Shown piece by piece: positions 53,378 to 64,000 of a stretch of DNA of 64,000 nucleotides (positions are counted from its first letter, which is position 1; each line of letters begins with the position of its first letter). Under the pieces are notes generated by a model. That model saw nothing but the letters and a program-made list of their open reading frames with translations, was not told the origin of the DNA and did not search any database. The DNA comes from Hirudinaria manillensis (taxonomy: Eukaryota; Annelida; Clitellata; Hirudinida; Hirudinidae): NCBI GenBank assembly GCA_034509925.1, contig CM067531.1, positions 7,025,319-7,089,318 on the forward strand. The letters run 5' to 3'. Made by a program: the position numbers and the translations under genes.

Positions 53378-56035
53378 CTTTTAAATGAAAATTGGAAGCT
53401 ATCAGGAAAAGCATCTACACATTCAATATGCTTCCACGCGTCTAATTTGTTCGGCTCAAAATATTTAGATAATCTTTAACCACTTATTTGGTCCAGTTAA
53501 TATTAAAAAAAGAAAAAGAAAATTAAATCTGTCTAATTGTGTCTAGTTACGACAGATACCATGCATTAAGACCTATAATTGCGATGCTAGCCAGATGAAA
53601 GTCTAAAAAAAAAATAAAATGTGCTAAAGTCAAGTGCACTGTTCTGAATAGATTGAAATTGTTCGCCATTCCAGTGATCTAATGGTGAAACAACAAATAG
53701 GCAGCAAAACATTTATTTAATCGGCTCAGAGACTAGTTAAAAATTTGTTGTCTAGAAAATTAGTTGTCTAGACTAGCCTGTATTTCCAAAATACAGGAAA
53801 AGTCGCTAGTTAGTATGTAACTCACTTCCTACTTAATTGTTTTAATGAGCAAAAATTTAGCAGCTTAATAATAAAGCAAATTCAACCTAGATCAACTTAA
53901 ATAATTTCATTTTTTTGATTATAATTTATGAAAAATGTCATACAAATCATTTCATCATAGCTACCTATTTCTAATATTAATAGCATTTCTCTTCGGAGTA
54001 AAAGTATTTTGAAAACACATCTCGAGCAAAAGAGTGGAAAAGTTGCGATTAATTGAGTTATCATATTTTTTCCGATAATGTTGATTTATGGCGAAAAACG
54101 GCGTATTCGCTCAGCATTGGGAACCTTATCTTTAATAGTTCAATTTAGAATAAATGAATCTTCGCAATAACGCCTACATAAATTCCTTAAAATGAATGCA
54201 AAAACACAAAAACTAACATTAAAATATTAAAAAAAATGAAAGGAAATGCTAACTCACAAAGATCCATATCCTCAACTTTACATTACTATACTCGTAGACG
54301 TAGATTGCTCATCCAAAGATATTCAGATAATTTTCATAAACAATTTAGATGAAGAAATCCTTGGGAGAAGTGGTTTTTTGCGAATGATTATTGACTGGTT
54401 AAATCGTTTCACTGATAATCTACTTAAACTTCTTTTCGTTAAAGCAAAGTTAGCATCGGAGCGAAATTCTCGAGTTTGCAGCAGACTCCTGTTACATCCG
54501 AAATAGAAGACTTCGCTCCACTTCTCCGGCAATTGTTGTTTAAAAACATCCTGTCGGGTAAACTATTCCGACGTAAAGGGTGAATGTTTTCCGAAATTTC
54601 GCGTGCACAAAGTTTGTTGTAATTGAAGAATAGGATAGACTAAAAAGTGATTGAAGGATATATTTTAAATTCAAATTTTAACTGCTTTACTCAAGCCAAA
54701 CTTCTACCGAACGCTCGTGCAGACGATAATGCGCATTATGCATCAACGCCCAAGGACATACAATGCACGTAATGAATAATATCGCGCCTGTTGTGAGCTT
54801 CCCCTCTCACGTCAAGATGGATGCTTAATTCACCTTAATTTAAACTTAAAGATAAATATATAAAAGATAATTGAGGTAATAATTTATTTTAAACAAATAC
54901 TAAAATAACAATTATTGTCATAAAAACTGGAAAATTGAAGGTCGACACTCTATTTTCTAATTGATTCAAAAATAAAATCAAACACTTATAATCATAATTT
55001 ATAGATTCCAGTGATAATCAATCATCATTCTAAAACGATTTAAAGTCATCACGAAATTATTTAAGGACCAGTTTACTCACTTCCCTTCCCCTATTAATGC
55101 GATGCCCCTCACGAATAAACTACCTATTGGATCATAGGCTCTTTGTATACATTGAAGTCTAAGACAAAGGGATCCATCCAGTTGCCTAAATATTATTTAT
55201 TTATTTATTTATTATTGCCAAATTGTATGACATTTGGTGTTGATTTCTTGCCTCTAAGTGGATTTAAAAATCATATTGAACCCTATCTTTACATTGTAAA
55301 TGTTTTAGCGTTTGATTCACATTTGCGAAAGCTTCTTTAAACCTATTTAAAAAATCTAAATGAAAGCCTATGCAATTTTTACGGTCTGTATTTGTAAAAG
55401 TAAATGTTTCTAAATTGTTCAAACACAATTGTAGCATTTATTGTTAAGGCACAATTTTACAAAAAGTCAGTATAATGATTTAAAAGTTGATTAAAACATT
55501 GAAAAATAGCAAAACAAAAATTTAGCACCCTAGTTTACATTCAACTACTCTCCTAGAATAATTTTCGAAGGCAGACAATATTACAATGGAAAATCCAAGT
55601 TTGATATACAAAAAGTGCAAAACTAACAAATCTATTCCAAAATAAATACATTTTATTATATTAAAAAACAAATTTCGCTTGGGACTTGCGAAGGCGTTAT
55701 TCTCAATGTAGATTTAAAGTATTTACAAACATTTTGGGATTTTTATGATTCGTTGCAGAGAAAAACTTCTGTGGAGACAAACTTATTCAGTTTGGATTCA
55801 GCTTGTTGTAGGGTCTCATAATTGGCTGAAAAAAATAAGGTCACTTTTTATAATGGACCATTTTGCTGAAATGTGGCTAAAAGCGAATAATACAGCCGTT
55901 GCTTCTATTAGATACTTAGGTTACTTCTAATCCATTAGAGAACACGAACATTCATAAGCAAGATAACATTGACGAAAAAACTTAAGAAATACAGAATGTT
56001 AAGAAATGAAATTAATGCGTTAAACTACAGCCATG
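53378..56035. other. Dystrophin 5' region and gap to the collagen 3' end
   Basis: No complete gene is seen. The minus strand offers a phase-compatible first coding exon for dystrophin at 53965-54064 (33 codons plus one base; shorter version from ATG 53986). A second open segment begins with ATG at 54532, reads MPEKWSEVFYFG before a GT at about 54496 and also ends in phase 1. I cannot choose between them. The rest is AT-rich intergenic or promoter sequence. Confidence 0.45.
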
Positions 56036-59000
56036 TTAACAGAATCGCACCTTAAATCCACACCCCGGCAGGGGCAATCCATCGCTCCCTAGTGGGCAAG
56101 GTGCATCTAATCCCGGAACACCCTATCATCAAATCGTTAAAATTCTAACATAGAACAATTAGTCAATTATAATATTAATTTCATAGAGGTTACTAGAGTC
56201 AACCAATGAAATGATGTTACTGTGTTTCATTCTAAGTTAAGGGGTTAAAACACTGACACAATTAATGAGTAGACAAAAAATGGAACGTTTGGAAATTTGC
56301 AAAAAGGTTAATTTGAAAAAAAAATTTGATAAATTGAAAGGTTGAATGATAGCAACAACTCCCCCAGTAACATGAGTCAAACTTCAGAAAGTTTCAAGCA
56401 GAATTATTTGAATTAAAATGGTCAAATTATATTTATAATAAAATGACTAATGAATAATGATACAGTTACAATATTTCGCCGAAGCACTTAAGTCTAAAAA
56501 TTTGAAATTTATGACCTGGTCTCCCCGATCCCCTTTGTTTCCTCGTTTTCCTCTTTTACCCCTCAAGCCCTGTTGATAGGAGAAGTCATCATTAGTTCCA
56601 GCTATTTTCAAGTTATTTCGAACAAACAATTATTGAGATTCAATACGCACAACTGTCAAAGTATACTTTCAAAGTATACAAAGTATAATTTCATTATAAA
56701 GAATGCTTTTGCATTACGTAACACAATATATTGAAAGCCTAAACATGTATTTTGTTGGACATTAATAACCATTTCTCCTGGTTCTCCCTTTTCACCAGCT
56801 GGACCCTTTGAAATAATTACCAATATTGAAAACATAGATAGCATCAATTGTTTTAATAAGTTTAACATTACTAGGAAAACTAAGATAGTAGGCTTACCAC
56901 AGGACCAGGTATACCCTGAATTAAAGCAATTAAACAAAGATTAAATAAATCAAATAACAGCACTAATTACAAAATCGTAAGTGAACCATTATTCCTTGGG
57001 GTCCAATCTCTCCTTGGCTTCCTTCATCTCCTTTCGGGCCCTTTGGTCCAGTTGGTCCCTGAATAACAATTTGTCAAATTAATCGCGTCCCAAAGATATT
57101 CCTTAGAGGGTTAATGTTGAAATTGCTAGTTTGAGCTTATTAAATCTTTGCAGAATGTAAAACCAAATAAGTGGAACTAATTATGTTATGAATTCGAAAT
57201 CGGTCAACATTGTTACAACAACGATAGTAACATAATCATCCTTCTTAATATTATTATTAATGACAATATTAATCTATGACCAAATAACTTACCATGTGAC
57301 CGCGCTGACCTGAGTCCCCTTTTAACCCCTGAGTTAAACGAACATGCTTCAATGTTAGTTGTTAAGACTTTCAATCAGTTAGCGTCTCTGACAAAACGGT
57401 GTCAGTGAATGAAAATGTTTATTGTTTTAGCCTTGGAAAAGATTGAAGAAATAGGAAATAAACAACGACAAATAAGACGCAAATGTTTGTTAAATGCTGT
57501 TAAGTTGTGTTATACCGATTGCCCCGCTTCAAACATTTTAAAATTAACCAACGGGAAGACCCATGGGACCCTGGTCTCCTTTATCTCCTTTGCTACCCTT
57601 TGAACGACAACAGAACGATCGTTTGTAATATCTTTCCAATTATCATATTTTAATAGCTGCCGTAGTTAATTATTGCAACAATTAATAACATCAAACAATG
57701 AAAATGTAAAACAGCAGATATTTTTTTAAATGCACTTCTTTGCCACTTGTTATTTAAGGATATAATTCTATATAATTTATATATATGTATATAAATATAT
57801 AACTTTTTTCGTTCCAAGATTTAAATAAAAATAAAAAAACTCTAAATGATACATTAATCTATCAAATATAATGATTTATCATACAATTTCTCCCTTTTCT
57901 CCTGTCACGCCTCTCTCTCCCTGTTGAAATCATCAATAACATTTATTAAATAGTTTTCTAACAATTAAAATCTAATAGACGTAACGCCAGAAAATAATTG
58001 CCTTATTAATTGAAATTCTAAAATTAGGTTCATTCAGTGCTTAAGATAATCTTAGAGAAATATATATTTATATTATACAATTTTATCTGTCTACAATATT
58101 ATCCTATAAGTTGCATCTCAAAAAATTTCATCGGTAAAGGTTTTCACATAAATGATGACCACATAAGTGGCTCATAGTTTTATGAGAAAAACTTCACATA
58201 ATTTCCTTACTTTGATTCCTGAAATTCCTGGCAAACCACGAGGACCCTGGAATGAATACAGAAATAGGAGGAGTCTAATTGAGAATTTAATTCAATTAAT
58301 AATCACAGAATTTGAGGAAAGTAGCATGTGGCCGAGTGTTTAACTATTGAACGGCAATAGTGGTAAGAAGCCGTTACATATCGTGCTCGACACTCGGCCT
58401 GAGGAGCCTGGGAGCGCCCTCACTTGGGGTTTAGGGTAAAGGAATGGGGGCGCTACACGAATGGGGATCGGCTAAAAAATATCTCCACAACCCATAGAGA
58501 TTTATAAGACACCAAAAAAGATGCAATTGATTTTTCTCTAAAACAAGCTTTGAAAATTAATTCTGTTATCGTATATAATTATATCAATAATGCAGGTCTG
58601 TAATAAGTTGTTCACAAACCATCATTCCAGGTGGCCCTGGGGGACCGGGTATCTAAAATATATTTCGATGTTAGCTCGTCCAAGATTTATTTATGTCAAC
58701 AACTTTATTTAAAAACTTCTTTTGGTGCTGCGAATATCATTAGACAGCTGGAATTCTGAGTTGTTTATTTTTTTTAGATTGAGTAAACGAAATTCTCCAC
58801 TTGGTTAAAAATTCTTTATTATGACATGTTGGTATAATCTTCCTTTAATGCGCGATAAATTTAATACATTACGACTTACCCAATCTCCATTGACAAAGGC
58901 TCCAACCGTTCCTGGTTCGCCCTATAAATTAGTAATTAATTTTAATAACAGTTATTTCAAGTATCAAAACGAAGTATATTCCACAAGTTTTATTATCGCT

Positions 59001-62000
59001 ATTGAGGTCAATTAACTTCACTATTCTCTTTTTTTTTAAGTGTTAGTTTCAAGAAATTTATTTTTTTATTACCGGTGGCCCAGGAAGTCCTGGTGAGCCG
59101 ATGTCTCCATTAGAGCCCGGTTGGCCGGGTTCACCCGATTCACCTTTCTTACCTGGATAACCCTGAAAATAAATATTTCATACTTTTGTTGGATTTATCC
59201 TACTCTGAAGATGATGTCACTAAACTAAACCCATGCAGAGCGCATAGGTATGCGGATAAGGATTCAGTTGCTCACGGTTATTGTCGTTGCTATTTGCAAA
59301 GCCAAATTTACTGTTATAAATTACCGACCATTGGACCTAATGGTCCGGGTTCGCCATCTCTTCCATCAATGCCTGGGGATCCGGGTGGGCCAATTGGACC
59401 CTAGGTCGAAATTAATAATTTTGGAAAATTATAATGAAATTATCTCTTGAAACTGGAAGCTTTATCGTTTTATATTAAATTAATTAAATAATAATATATT
59501 ATTTCTTCCAGCAGAACTTTTTGTTTTACACAAATTAAACAAATTGAAAAAAAAATCCCACCTCAGGCCCCATTGGTCCAGCATCTCCTGGATCTCCTTT
59601 AGGACCTTTGAGTCCCCAGGGCCCCATAGGACCGTTATCGCCTTTATCGCCTTTCGAACCGACCACACCCTACAAATGCGACACATCTTAAAAATTACTC
59701 AACTTACCATAATCTAAACCGCATTCCGAAGAACTAAAACGTTTTGCTTACAAATTAATTTAACGTCGTTTGCAAAAAACCATTCTTTTAAGTTGTTGAC
59801 AAATAAAAATTAATTTCCAAAATTTTGAACGTAAAAGTTCGCAAAAGATAAGTTAAGAATTGAATTAATAATAATTGAAGAAAATGTTCAGATAATCAAG
59901 TAGAAGTAATGAATAAATAAATGATAAAGTTAATATTCCACAGACCTCTGAACCCCTTTTCCCCCTGTTTCCTTTTTCACCTTTGTATCCGGGAGGTCCA
60001 GTATCCCCCTTTTGACAATAAAAATTAAACATCATCGATGACTTCGAGTGCATTCCTTACAGATTCAGACTGAAGACAACAAGATTCCTCAACCAAAACC
60101 ACTTTTGAGAAGGGCTTTCGAAGGAACAATCAGATAATTCTTTTCAAAACATCCGATTATTTCATGAATTATATTTTATCTCAAAAAGGACTTCGATCAA
60201 ACTTCTTTCCAAGGGGGCACCGTGGATGGATGGATGGATGGATGGATGGATGAATGAATGAATGAATGAATGGATGGAGAGATGCTAATGATACCCAACC
60301 CTAACCCTAACCTTCCTTCCAGGGGGTCCCGGTGGTCCCTGAGGCAAAGTCAGAGATCCCTTTCTGATGAGCATCTGAAGGTCAGAAACCGTCAACATGG
60401 ATTGTCCTCGTGGGCCCTTCCGATAAAGACAAGGATCGTTAGAAATCGTTCATGGTTCTGCGTTAGCGAAGCGATGGAGTATCAGAGCTTCACGTGCGTT
60501 TGAGAAATGAATTCGAATGATATTAAAGTGAACATGGTCACAAATTCGCAAAGAATAATTATTAAAATTAATTAAGATCGATTATTAAAAAAAATTTGTC
60601 ATGATTTTAAAAAATCCAAAAGTGCGATGAGCGCAAAAGAAAGCTGAGAATATCATGTTACTTTTTCAGACTCCTTCAAGGAAATTCGATCATGTTTTGT
60701 AAAAGCAATCAATCTTAAGGGTTTTTATTTTTACCGAATGGATTAAATTGAGGGTTTCTGCTAAATTCGTATGTTTGTGAATCCATATGTGATAATTTAA
60801 ATTTAATAATTAGTTTAACTTATAAAATATTTATCTACATTTATTGTTGAAATTGATAAATAAATCGCTCACAGGACTGCCTGGATAACCCAAGTCCCCT
60901 TTTTGGCCCTGCATAGGATAAATACAAACAAATAACTTTGAGGCACGTTAAACATATTATTATTGTAAATATTATTGAATATCGTTTGAGTAATATTTTG
61001 GCATCTAACAGAGTTATCGGCTCACGAAATCAATAAACCTGCGCTGTAATTTTGATAGAATAAATACCATCGGAATAATCTGAAAAATAAAGCATCTGGC
61101 AAACCTCAACTATTTGATCACTGGCAATCATTTCGAATAGCTTCCAATAAATTGTTTTGCAATTTCGAATTTTTAAACTGGTATGAGAAGTAAATCAGTG
61201 ACGGACATTTGAAGTGGATTGTTGGAAAATAGAAAAGAAATGAAGGTGGCAAAGGGCACGCAACACTTCCTTCGAGCTCCAGCTGTGTGTGCCAATCAAG
61301 TCTCTACGATTATAGTAGTCGTTGTTAATGCTTTATGATGTTTTCCATTTTACGGGAAAATCGTTAAAAAGAATGGAATGACGATGGAAAAGTCGAGATT
61401 TTGTACTCAGTCAGCCGGAAGATGATTATCATGATGATGGCGGAGATAAAGATACATAAGTTTAAGAATACGTCGGTGATTTGTGAATGGTTTTTCAACT
61501 TTTAAACAACAATCTTTGATTATATGTCAAGATACTCTTCTTTTATCATATAATTATGATTATGATATTACGATCATTTTGTACCATAATCTATATAAAT
61601 AAAAATGCAATGTGTGTTTGTAACATGCAAATGTTCTCTGAAAGTACTTGATCAGGGGAGTGTTTGTATATAGGTTTCATATATGTGCCACAACTACAGC
61701 ATGTAAAAATACGTTTTTTTTTTCGAAAATCCTGCCATCTTGCCACGATAACGCCACGGCCTAATCTATGTAAATAAACTTTAGCGAGACATTAAAAAGC
61801 TTAAAATAACGTAATAACTCAAGCATTGTGAAATTGTAAAAATAAACATATTTGAAAATTTCTTTCTTACAAAATTAATAATCAGATTGAGCCACAGCAA
61901 CGCGTGGCTGGGCACCACTAGTTTTAAATAAAATAACGGGGAATACACAAAACCAGAAGTGTTTAGAACTCCACAGCCGAGCGGGCTGTAAGGGTGAGAA

Positions 62001-63133
62001 GGGACTAGTATAAACAACATCACTCAAATCCGCTAATGTACAAGATCACTTAGGAACCGCACTAACAACCGCTCGATGTTACGGTCAATCTGGAAAGACA
62101 TGGATAAGCAGGCATGTAGGAACATTTGCTCGTGAAAGCCTTTCTTAAAGCATCCTCCCTGTACAAAACACCTTTAGGCTTCTCGGAAACGCCTGTTGAA
62201 ATCACCTCAAGAGGAGGAATTTCACAAGTTGATAGACCTTTTCCGGATTTTTAAAAACATTGAAGAGAAGAAAACATTTTGAGAATGGATGTCAATCTCT
62301 TAGAATATGACGTTGTAGTGTCTCGTTGTAATTCGTATGCATTGCATATATCGCATATATCACATATATATCATATACGGATTGGTATTTTCACCACTAC
62401 AATATCATGCCTATGCGATGACTGCACTCCAAAATGCGGTGGCGTGCACAGATGTCATGTTTAAATGTGAATCGACTTCTTCCTTTTCGCGTAGCTGAGG
62501 TATTGAGATGGTTTATGGCTGTAGGATGAGTTGCCGCTAGTCACATAAAGTAAAGTACGTTTAATGGTGTATACACTGCCCGTATACTTTTAATAGGTTG
62601 AATAGTATATAACATATACTATTGCCCACAACATTTTAACACGTTTAATGGTGTATACACTGCCCGTATACTTTTAATAGGTTGAATAGTATATAACATA
62701 TACCATTGCCCACAATAATCTCGTTGAATAATACCTAGGTTATTTGAAAGAATTATCAAATCATTTTTTACCACATCGACTTAAAAACACCAATGCTGGA
62801 AAGATATTTTTTAAATGTTCTATAATTGCTATTTAGACATATTTCTTAGGGCAAATTAAACTCGATAAATAGTGAAGATAAATATTTTAAGATGAGCTGA
62901 TCAAACGGTTTAAGGTAATCTTAATTAGAAACTCACTTGGGGACCTGGCGGTCCGTCAAAACCTCTTTTTCCCGTTTCTCCTGGCAGACCCTATCGATTC
63001 GAAAATAAATAAAATTATTTATGTTTCAAGATCGGTATTTATGAGTCGGTTGTGGATAATTTGACGTCACCTGTTTGCCGGGCGGTCCCGGTGGTCCGGG
63101 CTTACCCGGAGATCCAATCTCTCCCATCTCTCC
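56036..63133 (-). CDS. MACIT-type (XIII/XXIII/XXV-like) collagen, 3' part, 19 exons
   Basis: Exons 63071-63133, 62937-62990, 60873-60908, 60312-60416, 59946-60008, 59562-59669, 59329-59400, 59073-59162, 58880-58921, 58620-58652, 58211-58246, 57885-57920, 57553-57597, 57293-57328, 56987-57058, 56898-56915, 56770-56805, 56516-56569 and 56036-56122 (TAA 56036-56038). All are in phase 0 and give 361 residues of mostly Gly-X-Y. The last exon reads GVPGLDAPCPLGSDGLPLPGC then GFKVRFC. This two-cysteine end is characteristic of transmembrane collagens XIII, XXIII and XXV and is not the NC1 of type IV or fibrillar collagens. Exon 60312-60416 carries a non-collagenous interruption, SMLTVSDLQMLIRKGSLTLP, where these collagens have a short NC domain. 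A second interruption is GAFVNGDW-IPG (58880-58921/58620-58652). The membrane anchor should lie beyond 64000. Confidence 0.88.
58331..58500. repeat. GC-rich inserted sequence with a 9-bp hairpin
   Basis: GGCCGAGTG (about 58332) and its complement CACTCGGCC (about 58391) enclose about 50 bases. They are followed by GGGGGCGCTACACGAATGGG and an A-rich end. Composition contrasts with the AT-rich intron, suggesting a small transposed or SINE-like element; the family is not recognised. Confidence 0.4.
60224..60278. repeat. (GGAT)n/(GAAT)n microsatellite
   Basis: About 55 bases of TGGATGGA units grading into TGAATGAA and back, 35 bases below collagen exon 60312-60416. It is followed at 60298-60313 by a telomere-like CCCTAACCCTAACC that overlaps the exon's splice donor. 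Confidence 0.9.
61590..61921 (+). mobile_element. Helitron-like non-autonomous element, 332 bp
   Basis: Begins TCTATATAAATAAAAATG and ends GGGCACCACTAG, inserted between A and T without a target duplication. A hairpin GCCAC-agcaacgc-GTGGC lies about 10 bases before the terminal CTAG. The 5' TC, 3' CTRR, AT insertion site and subterminal hairpin are the Helitron hallmarks. No Rep/helicase coding is present. It lies in the 2-kb collagen intron between exons 62937-62990 and 60873-60908. Confidence 0.65.
62557..62716. repeat. 84-bp tandem duplication
   Basis: ACGTTTAATGGTGTATACAC and the following sequence at 62557-62640 repeat at 62641-62716 with about one difference (TATACTATTG versus TATACCATTG). 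The unit contains TATAC/GTATA palindromic stretches. It lies in the same collagen intron as the Helitron-like element. Confidence 0.9.
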
Positions 63134-64000
63134 CTTGAAAGGTTTTAAAGTTTGTTTTTTGTTAATTGTTTTTTGACATCATGTGGCGAATTATACGATT
63201 GTCGAAGATTTTTATCAGTTGCTGCAATATTTCCACCACATTATAACAATCATCGGCATCCCTTTTGGGGGAATGAGCATCGCATAAAACATCATCTCTC
63301 GGCATCGACTACATATGTTGACATTAAATCTGTCTTGAAGACGTTCAGAGGGGATGTGAAAATGTCAAACGAAGATTTGCTTACTTTAAGTGTTATGATT
63401 TCGTATTTCGCTCCCTATAAGATAAATATAAATAATTTATAGTTATTTAGGAATAAAGTTAAGAATAAAGCCAATCAAAAACTAATTCAAGTAAACAATT
63501 TGGATAAGTAATATGAAAAAGTAATAAGATGCTTTTTTGTGATCGTAATTCATAGGCGCACGGCAACAAAAGTGATTTATTGTGACATTTTAGCTTTATT
63601 CAGTAAAAATAGGAACTTTAATATAGATTGTTTTAAGATAAGATAATTAAATGGAAAGTAGCTACACTTCAACATTTTTAGTTGAAAAACAATTGATTAA
63701 CAATCGATTATATAACACAACAAGCAGTTTTATTAACCGAATGTTCAAATGACTGAAAAACCAACTACTTAGCATCAAATCAACCCTTCCAGCGGGTAGG
63801 GATCAGTAAGATTACCTTAAACCCTCAGGCACGTGAGAATAACATTTATAATACATATTTAATAATAATATTTGCTCTACCATGAGACAAACCGAAGGAT
63901 TGCAAGATTGAAATAGTAAAAGTTAAACTTAAAGGGTGGAATGATTTAAAATGAATTAGGTCCCTGACCCGTCTGGGGACCTAAAATATTAGGAGAGGTC
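63134..64000. other. Collagen intron sequence to the window edge
   Basis: AT-rich intronic sequence of the collagen gene upstream of exon 63071-63133. I saw no clear Gly-X-Y exon. A short segment near 63959-63980 on the minus strand (after an ATTTTAG) hints at Gly-containing codons but lacks a regular triplet pattern. Confidence 0.5.

Noticed and set aside
54323..54532. Definite first exon of dystrophin starting MPEKWSEVF
   Set aside because: It can end in the right phase, but it lacks resemblance to dystrophin N-termini and a second phase-compatible candidate exists at 53965-54064. It was left unresolved.
59186..59404. Plus-strand Gly/Pro-rich ORF as a separate collagen
   Set aside because: It is the antisense of exon 59329-59400, whose GGN codons read as CCN-type codons on the other strand.
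63152..63442. Plus-strand 96-codon ORF near the right edge
   Set aside because: It lies in an intron of the minus-strand collagen gene, has no family motif and no clear splice partners.

Overview
The window is AT-rich animal nuclear DNA. It has short phase-consistent GT-AG introns, metazoan-only gene families (dystrophin, transmembrane collagen, matrix metalloproteinase) and several classes of eukaryotic transposon. Telomere-like units here are TTAGGG, which argues weakly against a typical insect (TTAGG) or nematode (TTAGGC). An invertebrate is likely; I cannot name the species. Exon models come from reading the sequence by eye, using splice sites, phase continuity and recalled family motifs.

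Layout: (1) 2846-6510 (+) is a complete 12-exon gene for calmodulin-lysine N-methyltransferase (CAMKMT). (2) 7461-10281 (+) is a 5-exon secreted MMP/matrixin-like protein with a hemopexin domain. Its zinc-site helix reads HSLGHYLGLTH, so the catalytic Glu of HExxHxxGxxH is Ser and it is probably a pseudoprotease. (3) 11901-53377 (-) is a nearly complete full-length dystrophin gene. I placed 61 exons that join without a phase break into 3,258 residues: CH1-CH2, a spectrin-repeat rod, WW, EF-hand region, ZZ, the dystrobrevin-type coiled coil and a C-terminal tail. Only the first coding exon is unsettled. (4) 56036-63133 (-) is the 3' part (19 exons, 361 residues) of a membrane-associated collagen with interrupted triple helices (MACIT; type XIII/XXIII/XXV-like). 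It ends in the LDAPCPLG...GLPLPGC motif and continues beyond the right edge.

Mobile DNA is concentrated in dystrophin introns. Two almost identical Ty3/Gypsy retrotransposons lie in opposite orientations at 30053-35589 (-, frameshifted) and 38622-44165 (+, one intact 1669-codon Gag-Pol). Each has identical 222-bp LTRs and a 4-bp ATAT target duplication. The intron that splits the WW domain holds a nest: an internally deleted hAT transposon with an 8-bp target duplication, an R2-type LINE 3' fragment, LTR fragments and an (AAT)n tract running up to the splice acceptor. Another intron carries a 299-bp solo LTR. A collagen intron carries a 332-bp Helitron-like element.

Dystrophin links cortical actin to the dystroglycan complex, and the neighbouring collagen and MMP-like genes also act at the cell surface or matrix. 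These are ordinary neighbours, not an operon. The points most worth checking are the Glu-less metalloprotease, the long disordered exon in the dystrophin rod, two splice donors embedded in telomere-like repeats, a GC-AG intron, and the young inverted Gypsy pair.
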